From JAIBJN01 sp963838795 (GTDB lineage Bacteria; Actinomycetota; Thermoleophilia; Gaiellales; Gaiellaceae), in assembly GCA_963838795.1 (NCBI GenBank), contig CAWISL010000005.1:124001-188000 (forward strand): a stretch of DNA of 64,000 nucleotides. The letters run 5' to 3'. Within the stretch, counting starts at the first letter, position 1; each line of letters starts with the position of its first letter. Positions 16,809 to 25,591 of this stretch are shown piece after piece. Position numbers and translations under genes: made by a program. Below the pieces are notes generated by a model. It was not told the DNA's origin and searched no databases. It saw only the letters and a list, made by a program, of their open reading frames with translations.

Positions 16809-18042
16809 GCAGGTCTCCGGCAGCGACGCCGCGGAGCGACGCATCCACCAGCTCCACCGGGTGAAAGGCAGGGAGCGGACGCCCTGCCCGGCGGAGTGCC
16901 GCCGTCACCTGGACGAGGCAGCCGGGGTTCGCGGCCGCATACGCGTCGGGCTCGACGGCGAGCACCCGTTCGGCCTTGCGTCGCCCCAGCTCGAGCGCAG
17001 CCTCGGGCTGCACGAGGTTGTAGATGCCGGCGCTTCCGCAGCAAAGAGCCTGATCCTCGGGCTCGGCGAGGTCGAGCCCGGGAATCGTCGCGAGCACGGC
17101 TCGCTGCTCCACCCGCACCCGCTGAGCGTGGAGAAGGTGGCAGGAGTCCTGGAGCGCGACGCGCAGCTCGAGGGGGCTCCGCTCGGCTCGGGGCTCGAGC
17201 CCGGCGAGGAGCTCGGCGACGTCGCGTACCCGGGCGGAGAAGGCGGCCGCTCGCTCGGCATAGACGGGGTCGTCCACGAGCAGGTGCGCGTAGTCCTTCA
17301 GGTTCGAACCGCAGCCGGCGGCGTTGGAGACCACGAAGTCGACAGCGGCCCCCTCGAATGTCTCGATGGTGTGCCGAGCATGCTCGAAGCCCTTGTCACG
17401 CCGCCCCGCGTGCACCGCCAGGGCGCCGCAGCAGCCCTGCGCCCGTAGTGCCACGACCTCGAAGCCGTAGGTCGCCAGGACTCGCGCCGTGGCGACGTTA
17501 ACGTCGCCGAAGAGGACACGCTGGACGCAGCCCGTGAGGAGGCCCACGCGGCCGATCCGCTCGCCCACAGGCTCGGTGCGCTCGGGCGGCTCGGCTCCCG
17601 CACGCCAGGGCGGCGCCAGGTCGGTGAGCGGGCGCAGAAGCCCCGGAAGGGGCATCCTGCGCCCGGCCGGCGCGAGTCTGAGGGCCTTCCGCAGCCGGCC
17701 TGGGTGCGCGACGACGGCCAGGACGGCGGATCGGAGAGCGCGCTCGCGGCGCGGGCGACTGTACTCCTGCTCGATCGTCGCGCGCGTTTGCTCGATCAGG
17801 CGGTCATAGAGGACGCCGGAGGGGCAGGAGGTGACGCAGGCCATGCAGCCGAGGCAGCGATCGAAGTGCTCGACCACCGTCGGGTTGAGGTGGAGCGTTC
17901 CGTCCACGAGCCCTTCCATCAGGTAGATGCGCCCGCGCGGGGAGTCCATCTCCTCCCGCCAGAGACCCCACGTGGGGCAGGTCGGCAGGCAGAAGCCGCA
18001 GTGGACGCAGGTACTGACGAGCTCGCGGTCGATCTCCGTCAC
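16789..18042 (-). CDS. glcF: Glycolate oxidase iron-sulfur subunit
   Basis: 417 residues. Two N-terminal 4Fe-4S binding motifs, CVHCGFCLPTCP (residues 12-23) and CLGCMACVTSCP (about 63-74), followed by two CCG-domain motifs (GCCGALAVHAGR and LCCGSAGIYN). This is the electron-transfer subunit that passes electrons from the flavin subunits to the membrane quinone pool. The start ATG overlaps the glcE stop, completing a glcD-glcE-glcF unit. Confidence 0.93.
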   Translation of the reverse strand: MTEIDRELVSTCVHCGFCLPTCPTWGLWREEMDSPRGRIYLMEGLVDGTLHLNPTVVEHFDRCLGCMACVTSCPSGVLYDRLIEQTRATIEQEYSRPRRERALRSAVLAVVAHPGRLRKALRLAPAGRRMPLPGLLRPLTDLAPPWRAGAEPPERTEPVGERIGRVGLLTGCVQRVLFGDVNVATARVLATYGFEVVALRAQGCCGALAVHAGRRDKGFEHARHTIETFEGAAVDFVVSNAAGCGSNLKDYAHLLVDDPVYAERAAAFSARVRDVAELLAGLEPRAERSPLELRVALQDSCHLLHAQRVRVEQRAVLATIPGLDLAEPEDQALCCGSAGIYNLVQPEAALELGRRKAERVLAVEPDAYAAANPGCLVQVTAALRRAGRPLPAFHPVELVDASLRGVAAGDLLTRARR

Positions 18043-18971
18043 GCGAGGACTCCCTCAGGGTCGAAGTGCTCTCTCACCCGCTCGGCGAGCGGGGACCACG
18101 GCTGCTCGTAGGGTTGAGGCAGATAGGCGAAGCAGGTGCTGCCGATCCGGACGAGCGCTTCGGGGAGCTCCTCCAAAGCGGCTGCGAGCTCGCCCGCCGC
18201 GAAGGCTCCCCGCGAGCGGGAGCCGAGCTGGGACGCCACCACCTGGTTCCAGACACCGCCGTCCTCCTCCCCGCCGAGGAGGGCGCGGCCCCGGTCGATC
18301 TGCGCCGAGGTCGCCCCCACGCCGCCCTCGAAGAGGACGACGAGGACGGACCGCTCCTCGGCCCAGAGAAGATCCAGCGCGCTCGGGGCGAGCGTCGAGT
18401 GGATCAGCTTCCGGACGATGGCCTGGACGTCGCCGGGCGTGGAGACGGGGATCACCAGCGTTCGGCTCGACTCCGGACGTGGGTGGAGGCGCAAGCTCGC
18501 GCGCGCGATCAGCCCCAGGCGCCCGTGGGAGCCGCAGAAGAGCTTGGCCAGGTCGTAGCCGGCGACGTTCTTCACGACCTTGCCGCCCGCGTTGGCGATG
18601 GTGCCGTCGGCGAGAACCACGGTCACCCCGAGGACGAGGTCGCGCGGTCGTCCGTACCGGTAGGCGCGGGGGCCGAAGAGGTCGCCCGCGATGGCCGCAC
18701 CGATCGTCGGGTCGCCCGGCGCGTCAAGCGCGAGCATCTGGCCGTGCTCGGCCAGTCGCTCGTTCAGCGCCGAGAGGTGGATGCCCGCCTCGACGGTGAC
18801 GGTAAGGTCGCCGGCCTCGTGCTCGAGCAGCCGGTTGAGATATCGCGTCGAGACGACGAGCTCGCCGCCCGCGCGCTCGATCGAGACGCGCCGGCCTTCG
18901 CGTGCCGCCTGCCGGAGGATCTCCGCGGCCTGGGCGATTGCCAGGGGCTCGGCTTCAAAGGCGCTCGGCAA
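18039..18971 (-). CDS. glcE: Glycolate oxidase FAD-binding subunit
   Basis: 310 residues from TTG 18971. The frame is open much further upstream, but that part lies inside glcD and is not conserved; the TTG start gives a 17-base overlap with glcD and has GAAGG a few bases upstream. Shows the FAD-binding_4 fold: DAPGDPTIGAAIAGDLFGPRAYRYG and the GGKVVKNVAGYDLAKLFCGSHGRLGLI motif that distinguishes GlcE from GlcD. Somewhat shorter than typical GlcE (about 350). Confidence 0.9.
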   Translation of the reverse strand: MPSAFEAEPLAIAQAAEILRQAAREGRRVSIERAGGELVVSTRYLNRLLEHEAGDLTVTVEAGIHLSALNERLAEHGQMLALDAPGDPTIGAAIAGDLFGPRAYRYGRPRDLVLGVTVVLADGTIANAGGKVVKNVAGYDLAKLFCGSHGRLGLIARASLRLHPRPESSRTLVIPVSTPGDVQAIVRKLIHSTLAPSALDLLWAEERSVLVVLFEGGVGATSAQIDRGRALLGGEEDGGVWNQVVASQLGSRSRGAFAAGELAAALEELPEALVRIGSTCFAYLPQPYEQPWSPLAERVREHFDPEGVLA

Positions 18972-20394
18972 GTCCTGCCTTCTCGAGGGGATGTGCTCGG
19001 TAGGGCCCCGGTACCTCGCCGCACAGCCGGGGCGTCGGAAAGACCTTCCCCGGATTGGCCAACCCCGCGGGATCGAACCCACGCCGGAGGCGGGCCATGG
19101 CCTCGAGGTCATCGGGGCCGAACATGCTCGGCATCGCACAGGCCTTGTCGACCCCGATCCCGTGCTCGCCGGTCAGCGAGCCTCCTGCATCCATGCAGGC
19201 GTCGAGGATGGCAACGGCCAGCGCCTGGGCCCGCTCGGCCTGGCCCTCCTCGCGCCCGTCGTAGAGGACGAGCGGGTGCAGGTTGCCGTCACCGGCGTGG
19301 AAGACGTTGCCGACGCGGAGCCCGTGCTCACGCTCGAGCTCGGCGATCCGCCGGAGCACCTCGGGCAGGCGAGTCCTCGGGACGACGCCGTCCTGGACGT
19401 AGTAGTCGTGGCTCACCCGGCCCATGGCGGCGAACGCCGACCTGCGGCCGAGCCAGAGGAGGGCCCGCTCGGCGTCGTCGGCCGCCACCCGGATCTCCAC
19501 GGCGCCGGCCTCGATGCACAGGGCCTCGACGGCTGCGAGATCGTGCTCGACCTGCGTCGCTAGCCCGTCGAGCTCGACGATGAGGACGGCTGCGACGTTC
19601 GGGTAGCCGGGGTGCACGGCGGCTTCGGCAGCCTCGATCGTGAGTCGGTCCATCATCTCGATCGCGGCCGGGAGGATGCGGGCTGCGATCACCCCCGACA
19701 CGGCGGCCCCTGCCTGGTCGGTCGAGTCGAAGCCGGCGAGAAGCGTGCGCACCGCCTCCGGCCTGTGGAGCACGCGGACGACGATCTCCGTCGCGATGCC
19801 CAGGGTCCCCTCGGACCCGATGAACGCGCCGAGCAGGTCCGGCCCCGGATCGCCTACGCGCAGCCTCACGAGCTCGCCGTCGGGGAGGACGACCTCCGCC
19901 TCGAGCACGTGGTTGACGGTGAAGCCGTGCTTCAGACAGTGGGCGCCCCCCGAGTTCTCGGCCACGTTGCCGCCGATCGTGCAGACCTGCTGGCTGGAGG
20001 GGTCCGGGGCATAGAAGAAGCCGTGAGGCGCGACGGCCTCCGTGATCGCGAGGTTCGTCACTCCGGGCTCCACGGTGACGCGCGCGCTCTCGAGGTCGAC
20101 GTCGAGGATGCGGTCCATCCGCGCGAGCGAGATGACGATCCCTTCTGCTACGGGCAGCGCACCGCCCGAGAGCCCCGTTCCGGCTCCACGGGCGACGAAA
20201 GGGATCCCGTCGCGGGCGCAGAGGCGGACGACCGCCTGGACCTCGCCCGTGCTTGCCGGAAGAGTCACCAGCCCGGGGACGACGCGATGGCCCGTGAGGC
20301 CGTCGCACTCATAGGTGCGAAGCTGCTCCGGCTCGGTGATCACGCCAGCGGCGCCGATCGCAGCCTCGACGTCGCGCACGAACTGCACTCTCAT
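18955..20394 (-). CDS. glcD: Glycolate oxidase catalytic FAD subunit
   Basis: 479 residues. FAD-binding_4 domain with PFVARGAGTGLSGGALP (about residues 77-93) and NVAENSGGAHCLKHGFT (about 149-165); FAD-linked oxidase C-domain with GNVFHAGDGNLHPLV, GEHGIGVDK and the terminal DPAGLANPGKVFP. Oxidises glycolate (or a related 2-hydroxy acid) to glyoxylate. The ATG overlaps the stop of a possible 34-codon reading frame (ATGA at 20391-20394). It lies downstream of a sugar transporter and convergent to the catabolic cluster, so it may dispose of glycolate formed from aldolase products. Confidence 0.93.
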   Translation of the reverse strand: MRVQFVRDVEAAIGAAGVITEPEQLRTYECDGLTGHRVVPGLVTLPASTGEVQAVVRLCARDGIPFVARGAGTGLSGGALPVAEGIVISLARMDRILDVDLESARVTVEPGVTNLAITEAVAPHGFFYAPDPSSQQVCTIGGNVAENSGGAHCLKHGFTVNHVLEAEVVLPDGELVRLRVGDPGPDLLGAFIGSEGTLGIATEIVVRVLHRPEAVRTLLAGFDSTDQAGAAVSGVIAARILPAAIEMMDRLTIEAAEAAVHPGYPNVAAVLIVELDGLATQVEHDLAAVEALCIEAGAVEIRVAADDAERALLWLGRRSAFAAMGRVSHDYYVQDGVVPRTRLPEVLRRIAELEREHGLRVGNVFHAGDGNLHPLVLYDGREEGQAERAQALAVAILDACMDAGGSLTGEHGIGVDKACAMPSMFGPDDLEAMARLRRGFDPAGLANPGKVFPTPRLCGEVPGPYRAHPLEKAGLAERL

Positions 20395-20495
20395 GCCGAG
20401 CCCACCCGGACACGGTATCGGCCCAGCATGACTTCGACTCCCTCGGATTGAAGCGCGGAGAGGATCTCGCTCTTCGTCACACGCTTGACGGACAC
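20391..20495 (-). CDS. Possible 34-residue ORF coupled to glcD
   Basis: GTG-started frame encoding a small basic peptide (VKRVTKSEILSALQSEG...) that ends in an ATGA overlap with glcD. Codon choice is GC3-rich like the neighbours, and the hydrophilic, helix-like sequence does not look random. There is no good ribosome binding site and no family that I recognise. It could be a leader peptide, a small protein or chance. Confidence 0.3.
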   Translation of the reverse strand: MSVKRVTKSEILSALQSEGVEVMLGRYRVRVGSA

Positions 20496-20620
20496 CGCCG
20501 CCCCCGGAGGCGGGCCGGGCGGTCGTGATCCTGCTCGACGCCCGCGTCTTCGACGACGACGAGCTCGTCGTCTCGAGGTCGTCGTGGTCCGAATGTAGAG
20601 CGCCGGAGCCGGGCCGTCCG
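20496..20620 (-). other. Intergenic region before glcDEF with an 18-bp palindrome
   Basis: 125 bases between the permease and the possible leader ORF. A perfect palindrome, GACGACGAGCTCGTCGTC, spans 20555-20572, and the arms extend imperfectly on both sides. There is no T-tract, so it is a poor intrinsic terminator; an operator or an RNA processing hairpin are both possible. I see no convincing promoter. Confidence 0.4.
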
Positions 20621-21914
20621 TCAGACGGCGCCGCTGGCCGTCCGCCGCCGCTTCGCGAACGCGTCGATCAGCACGGCCCCGAGCAGGACGAGGCCGGTGA
20701 TCACGAACTTCGTCCCCGACGCCAGGCCGAGGAGGTCCATTCCGTTCGTGATGGAGCCGATCACCAGGGCCCCGAGGAGCGCGGAGACGACGCGGCCGAC
20801 GCCGCCGAACAGGCTGGTGCCGCCGATCACGGCAGCGGCGATGACCAGCAACAGCAGCTGGCCTCCACCCGTGTTCGTGGCGACCGAGCGAAGCCGCGAG
20901 GCGAGCATGATGCCGCCGACGCCGGCCATGAAGCCGCTGATCATGAAGACGGCGATGCGCACCCGATCGACGGGGATCCCGGCGCGACGCGAGGCCTCGG
21001 CGCTCCCGCCCACTGCGTAGACGTGGCGGCCGAAGCGCGTTCGCGCGGCGATGAACGACCAGAAGATCAGGAAGACGATGAGGATCACGATCGCGTAGGG
21101 CACCCCGCGATCCTGATTGCAGTACCAGACCGCGGCGAACGTGACGAGCGCGAGCCCGGCGATCTGGAGCAGGATCAGCGCGAAGGGCTTCCCGTAGAGG
21201 CCGCTTGCCCGCCGTTGGCGCGCGGTGTTGAGCTGCGCGAGGCCGTAGGCGAGCACCGCCACGGCTCCGAGGACCCAGCCGGCCGTCTCCGAGAGGAAGT
21301 CGTTCGCGATGCGAACGACTGTGTCGTCCTGGATCCGGATCGTCCCGATGGACGAGGCCTGGGTCGTCAGGATCAGGACCACGCCGGACCAGATGAGGAG
21401 ACCCGCCAGCGTGACGACGAAGGACGGGACGCCGGCCTTCGTGATCACGAGCGCCTGGACGAAGCCGATCGCCGTGGTGACGAGGAGCCCGGCGAGGATC
21501 GCCAGCCACCAGGGCCACCCGGGGTCGTCGGGGCGCAGGAGCAGCGTCATCACGACCCCGCCGACCGCGCTGACGAATGCAACCGACAGGTCGATCTCGC
21601 CGATCAGGAGCACGAAGACGACCCCGATCGCGATCGTCGCGATCGCCGCTATCTGCAGCAGGAGGTTCGTGAAGTTGCGCTCGGTGAGGAACGTGTCGTC
21701 GAGGAGGCCGAAGACGATGACGATGGCCACGAGCCCGACGATGATGGGAAGCGACCCCAGCTCACCCGCCTTGACTCCCTGCCACCAGCGCTGGGCGAAG
21801 CCCGCCGAGCGTCTCCGGCGACGCTCCCCCGCCCTCGGGGGGCCGAGGAGCCGGGGGCTCCTCGACGTCCGCCGTGACCGCGGGGGGCACGCTCGGGTCG
21901 ACGTGCTCGGTCAC
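20621..21914 (-). CDS. Sugar ABC transporter permease (RbsC/XylH type), apparent frameshift near the N-terminus
   Basis: The main frame (20621-21730, 369 residues from GTG) is a ten-helix permease with the family loop GRHVYAVGGSAEASRRAGIPV and IGGTSLFGG. Homologous sequence clearly continues upstream in the same frame (QRWWQGVKAGELGSLPIIVG) with no start codon available. A coupled GTG at 21914-21912, overlapping the ATPase stop (GTGA), opens a different frame (TEHVDPSVPPAVTADVEEPP...). Dropping one base in the G/C runs at 21826-21842 joins the two into a normal-length protein of about 430 residues. Either a sequencing indel, a mutation or a recoding event. Confidence 0.85.
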
Positions 21915-22699
21915 ACGTCCGCCCCTGCCCCGGCGGTCTCCATCCCGGGAACGTGGTCGAGCGTGCCGGCGGTGATCGCCTGCACGACCTCCTGCTGGTT
22001 CGTCTTCGCCCGCTCGAGCATGGCGACCCGCTGGCCGAGCCGGAGCACGGTGATCCGGTCGGCGCACTCGAAGACGTCGTGGAGGTTGTGGGAGACGATC
22101 ACGACGCCGAGGTCCCGCTCGGCGAGGCGGCGGACGAGGTCGAGCACCTGGCGGGTCTGCGCGACCCCGAGGGCGGCCGTCGGCTCGTCGAGGATGACGA
22201 GCTTCGACTCCCACATGACCGACTTCGCCACCGCAACCGCCTGGCGCTGGCCTCCGGAGAGCCCGGCCACTCGCTGGCGGACCGACCTGAGTGTCGTGAC
22301 GGACAGGCTGTTCAGCGTCTCGCGCGAGGCGCTTTCCATGCTCGACTCGTCGAGCACGATTCCGGTGCGGGTCCGCTCGCGGCCGAGGAACATGTTGGCG
22401 ACGACGTCGAGGTTGTCCGCGAGCGCGAGGTCCTGGTACACGACCTCAATGCCGTATTTCGCGGCGTCGCGAGGCCCGTGGATGTCGACGTATCCGCCCT
22501 CGAAGTACACCTCTCCCTCGTCGAACGGGTAGATGCCGGCGATGCTCTTGATCAGCGTCGACTTGCCGGCGCCATTGTCGCCAACGAGAGCCATGACCTC
22601 TCCGCGGTGAACCTCGAAGTCCACCTTGTAGAGCGCCTGCACCGCGCCGAACGCCTTCGAGACGTTCCTGCACTCGAGCAGAGCCGAGTTCTCAGTCAT
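21911..22699 (-). CDS. Sugar ABC transporter ATP-binding protein (single-domain, FrcA/XylG type)
   Basis: 262 residues. Walker A GDNGAGKS (about residues 40-47), signature LSGGQRQ (about 147), Walker B LVILDEP (about 168-174) and switch His in VIVSHNLHDV. Only one nucleotide-binding domain is present, unlike RbsA/XylG with two; single-domain versions occur in fructose- and xylose-type importers of actinobacteria and rhizobia and would act as a homodimer. It sits between the receptor and permease genes. Confidence 0.92.
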   Translation of the reverse strand: MTENSALLECRNVSKAFGAVQALYKVDFEVHRGEVMALVGDNGAGKSTLIKSIAGIYPFDEGEVYFEGGYVDIHGPRDAAKYGIEVVYQDLALADNLDVVANMFLGRERTRTGIVLDESSMESASRETLNSLSVTTLRSVRQRVAGLSGGQRQAVAVAKSVMWESKLVILDEPTAALGVAQTRQVLDLVRRLAERDLGVVIVSHNLHDVFECADRITVLRLGQRVAMLERAKTNQQEVVQAITAGTLDHVPGMETAGAGADV

Positions 22700-22760
22700 C
22701 GCTACTTCTCTCGCGGGAGAAGGGAGGGCGCCCGAAGGCGCCCTCCCCGAACCGCGGTCG

Positions 22761-23984
22761 TTACCCGTTTTCCTGACAGAAGTCCGTGTCAGCCGTGTCT
22801 CCGGTGCAGATCTCCTCGATCGGCACGAAGTCGTCCGCGACCACGGTGTCCATGATGTTGTCCTCGGTCACTCCGGTCGGTGTGAGCGCGAGGTAGGGCA
22901 CGATGCCCTCGCCCGTCGGCGTGTCGGTCGGCTTGCCGTCCTCCGCCTGAATCCCAATCGACGTGAAGTCGAACTCGGATTCGATTGTCGTGGGATCTTC
23001 GCCTGCGCAGAGCGCCAGCGCGGCCTTCGCGGCCAGGTCGGCTTCCGCCTGAATCGGCTTGTAGACGGTCATCGTCTGCTGGCCCAGGATGATCTGCTGG
23101 AGGCCGGCGGCGGTCGCGTCCTGGCCGCTGAGCGGCACGGGTCCGACGCCGGCCGCATCGAGGGCGTTGATCGCTTGCGTCGCGAGGTTGTCGTTCGCGG
23201 CGAAGACGGCGTCGACCTTGTTGTTCGCGTCGGTGAGGACCTGCTCCATGATCTGCTGGCCTTCGCCGTCCGCGCCCCAGCCGGGGACGAACTGGTCGGC
23301 GACGATTTCCCAATCGCCGGCGTCGGCCTTGGCCTCGACGGTAGCCGCGTACCCGTCGCGGAAGAGGAACGCGTTGTTGTCCTCTTCCCCGCCGTTGAGC
23401 ATCACGACCTGAGGCGTGCCGCCGAGCTCGTCGATGATCGGCTCGAGGACCTCGGCCATCGTCGCTCCGACCTTCACGTTGTCGAAGCTCACGTAGGCCG
23501 CTCCACCCGAGCTGCCCGTGTTGAACCGGTCGTACTCGATCACGTCGACACCGGCCTCTTTCGCGATGTCGATGATCGTGCCGCCCGAGCCCGTGTCGAT
23601 GCTCGCCAGGATGATCACTCCGGCACCGTCCGCAATCGCCTGCTCAGCCTGGGACTGCTGCGTCGCGGCGTCGCCCTCGGCGTTGACGATCGTATGATCG
23701 ACACCGGCCTCGATGAAGGCCTGGTCGAGGTAGGGGCGGTCATTACTCTCCCAGCGCGGCGACGTCGCGCTGTCAGGCAGAAGCACCCAGATGCTCTTGT
23801 CGCAGGTGCCGCCGCCGGCGGCCGCGCCGGTGTCGGCGCCGCCGGTGTCACCGCCCGCATCGTCGTCGTCGTCACCGCCGCACCCTGCGGCGACCAGCGC
23901 GAGGCCGGTCACGAGCGCCAAGAGGAGAACGAGCACCAGTCGGCGCGACTTCGATTCGGTTGCTTTCAACGAAAATCTGCTCAC
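22761..23984 (-). CDS. Sugar ABC transporter substrate-binding lipoprotein (XylF/RbsB type)
   Basis: 407 residues from GTG 23984, chosen because AGGAGG lies 8 bases upstream; a longer in-frame extension to 24086 lacks these signals. Signal peptide with lipobox VAAGC followed by a CGGDDDDD-type acidic linker, then a Peripla_BP_4 sugar receptor: GVIILASIDTGSGG, VDVIEYDRF, VFAANDNLATQAINAL and GQDATAAGLQQI are typical of xylose/ribose receptors. First gene of the - strand operon that continues to glcF. Confidence 0.92.
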   Translation of the reverse strand: MSRFSLKATESKSRRLVLVLLLALVTGLALVAAGCGGDDDDDAGGDTGGADTGAAAGGGTCDKSIWVLLPDSATSPRWESNDRPYLDQAFIEAGVDHTIVNAEGDAATQQSQAEQAIADGAGVIILASIDTGSGGTIIDIAKEAGVDVIEYDRFNTGSSGGAAYVSFDNVKVGATMAEVLEPIIDELGGTPQVVMLNGGEEDNNAFLFRDGYAATVEAKADAGDWEIVADQFVPGWGADGEGQQIMEQVLTDANNKVDAVFAANDNLATQAINALDAAGVGPVPLSGQDATAAGLQQIILGQQTMTVYKPIQAEADLAAKAALALCAGEDPTTIESEFDFTSIGIQAEDGKPTDTPTGEGIVPYLALTPTGVTEDNIMDTVVADDFVPIEEICTGDTADTDFCQENG

Positions 23985-24216
23985 GGCTCTTGCCTCCTGG
24001 TAGAACGACCCCGCGCAGTGACGGGGGCAGCTTAGGGCTCTTCGAGGCCAGTAGCAAGGAAGTTCGGTGCCGCTGAAGGCGGGCAAGCGGCTCCGCGGGC
24101 GAGGAACGCCGGCAACGGCGATTATTGCCCGGCTTTGGCGTATTTCCAGGCTGAGCAGGCGAAAATTCGTAATTCAGCGTGCGAAAGTGTTGAATACCGC
24201 GCACGAGCGAGACGCG
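23985..24216. promoter_or_regulatory. Divergent regulatory region between sugar receptor gene and ROK regulator
   Basis: 232 bases, the longest non-coding stretch in the window. The block 24118-24196 is markedly AT-richer than its surroundings. GCGAAA occurs at 24159-24164 and 24181-24186, exactly 22 bp apart (two helical turns), and an AATTcgtAATT element lies between them at 24164-24174. These are candidate operator elements for the ROK protein; I could not define -35/-10 boxes with confidence on either strand. Confidence 0.6.
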
Positions 24217-25422
24217 ATGACGGTGGAGCCCGGAACATTTGGCACGCTGCGGGAGCTAAACCGCCTCCGGGTCGTCGACGCGCTCCGGCGCGCGGGAACC
24301 GCCAGCCGCACCGACCTCGCGCGCACGACCGGGATCTCGAGGACGACGGTGGCGACGCTGGTGTCGGACCTCCAGGCCCGGGGCCTGATCGTCGAGATGC
24401 CGGACGCCCGAGCGGAGCCGACGGGACGCGGCCGCCCGCCGGTGCTCCTCCGTCTCGACGCGGCCGCCGGCGCCGCTCTGGGCGTCGACTTCGACCACCG
24501 CCACGTCCGGGTGGGCGTGGCCGACCTCTCGTCGACCGTTCTCGCGGAGCGCCTGGTCGAGCTCGACGTCGACAGCGCTCCGGAAGACGCGCTCGACGCG
24601 GCGGCCGAGCTCGCGGAGGACGTGTTGTTCGAGGCAGGGGTCGACCGCAGCCGCGTCATCGGCGCGGGGATGGCGCTCGCGGCTCCCATCGACAGCGAGA
24701 AAGGCGTGCTCGGGTCGACCGTGCTTCCGAACTGGGCAGGCATCCAGGCGGGCGAGGAGCTTTCGCGCCGGCTCGAGATCCCCGTCGAGCTCGACAACGA
24801 CGCCAACCTCGGGGCGCTCGCGGAGGTCTCCTTCGGCGCGGGGCGCGGGCACGCCGACGTCGTCTACGTGATGATGTCCGCGGGCATCGGCGCGGGGCTC
24901 GTTCTCGGCGGACGCCTCTACCATGGCGCGACCGGGATCGCGGGTGAGCTGGGTCACATCCAGGTGCGCCCCGAGGGCGCCGTCTGCCGCTGCGGCAGCC
25001 GCGGCTGCCTGGAGACCGTCGCCTCCACGGGCGCGCTCCTCTCGCTCCTGCGCCCTACGCACGGCCCGGATCTGACGCTGCCCGGGATGCTGGAGCTCGT
25101 CGCCGACGGCGACCTTCCCGCCCGGCGCGTCGTCAACGACGCCGGCCGGGCGGTCGGCAGAGCGCTCGCAGACCTGTGCAACTACCTGAATCCGGCCGCG
25201 ATCGTCGTCGGTGGCGATCTCAGCCTCGCCGGCGACGCGCTCCTCGACGGCGTGCGCGAGGAGATCGAGCGCTACGCGCTCCCGGGAGTGGCCCAGGCCG
25301 CGGCCGTCAAGGCCGGAGTCCTCGGGGACCGAGCCGAGGTGCTCGGTGCCATGGCCCTCGTGATCGCGGACACCGAGCGCCTGCGCTCGGCCGGCCTGGC
25401 GCCGATCGGCACGCTGCGCTAG
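24217..25422 (+). CDS. ROK-family transcriptional regulator
   Basis: 401 residues from ATG 24217 (the longer frame to 24067 runs through the regulatory region). N-terminal MarR-like winged helix (residues ~10-65: LRELNRLRVVDALRRAG ... DLARTTGISRTTVATLVSDL), then ROK domain with ALGVDFDHRHVRVGVAD, the ELDNDANLGALAE motif, GIGAGLVLGGRLYHGA and the zinc-binding GELGH ... CRCGSRGCLE motif (Cys/His all present). Divergent from the sugar importer, hence probably its sugar-responsive repressor. The stop codon lies in CTAG, where an inverted-repeat element begins. Confidence 0.93.
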   Translation: MTVEPGTFGTLRELNRLRVVDALRRAGTASRTDLARTTGISRTTVATLVSDLQARGLIVEMPDARAEPTGRGRPPVLLRLDAAAGAALGVDFDHRHVRVGVADLSSTVLAERLVELDVDSAPEDALDAAAELAEDVLFEAGVDRSRVIGAGMALAAPIDSEKGVLGSTVLPNWAGIQAGEELSRRLEIPVELDNDANLGALAEVSFGAGRGHADVVYVMMSAGIGAGLVLGGRLYHGATGIAGELGHIQVRPEGAVCRCGSRGCLETVASTGALLSLLRPTHGPDLTLPGMLELVADGDLPARRVVNDAGRAVGRALADLCNYLNPAAIVVGGDLSLAGDALLDGVREEIERYALPGVAQAAAVKAGVLGDRAEVLGAMALVIADTERLRSAGLAPIGTLR

Positions 25423-25588
25423 GAGGGGTTGGCGGAACGTCGCTCGTCGTCGGGATGCGATGGTCGTTCCGAGACAAGGACGCAGGGAGCGTTCGTAGCC
25501 GGAGGCTACGGGCGCGACTGAGGACGAAGTCCTCGGGGCGAGCAGCGCGGCCCGGCGGCACAGGCTGCGTTTCGCCAAACCCTCCTAG
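25419..25588. repeat. Inverted-repeat-bounded intergenic element 1
   Basis: 170 bp framed by CTAG at both ends. Outer arms 25419-25439 and 25568-25588 are inverted copies matching at 19 of 21 positions; weaker pairing continues inward. Two internal hairpins are perfect: CGTAGCC/GGCTACG (25494-25510) and GAGGAC/GTCCTC (25520-25534). The left CTAG contains the stop of the ROK gene; the right one is 3 bases from the stop of the convergent nucleotidyltransferase. No ORF. Comparable in size and layout to elements at 40218 and 55739. Confidence 0.75.
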
Positions 25589-25591
25589 AGG

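Noticed and set aside
20391..21518. 375-codon - strand ORF overlapping the sugar permease in another frame.
   Set aside because: Most of it is an out-of-frame shadow of the permease; only its last 34 codons, outside the permease, were kept as a low-confidence feature.
24067..24216. Upstream extension of the ROK gene by 50 codons.
   Set aside because: It covers the AT-rich divergent regulatory region, and the winged helix begins only after ATG 24217.
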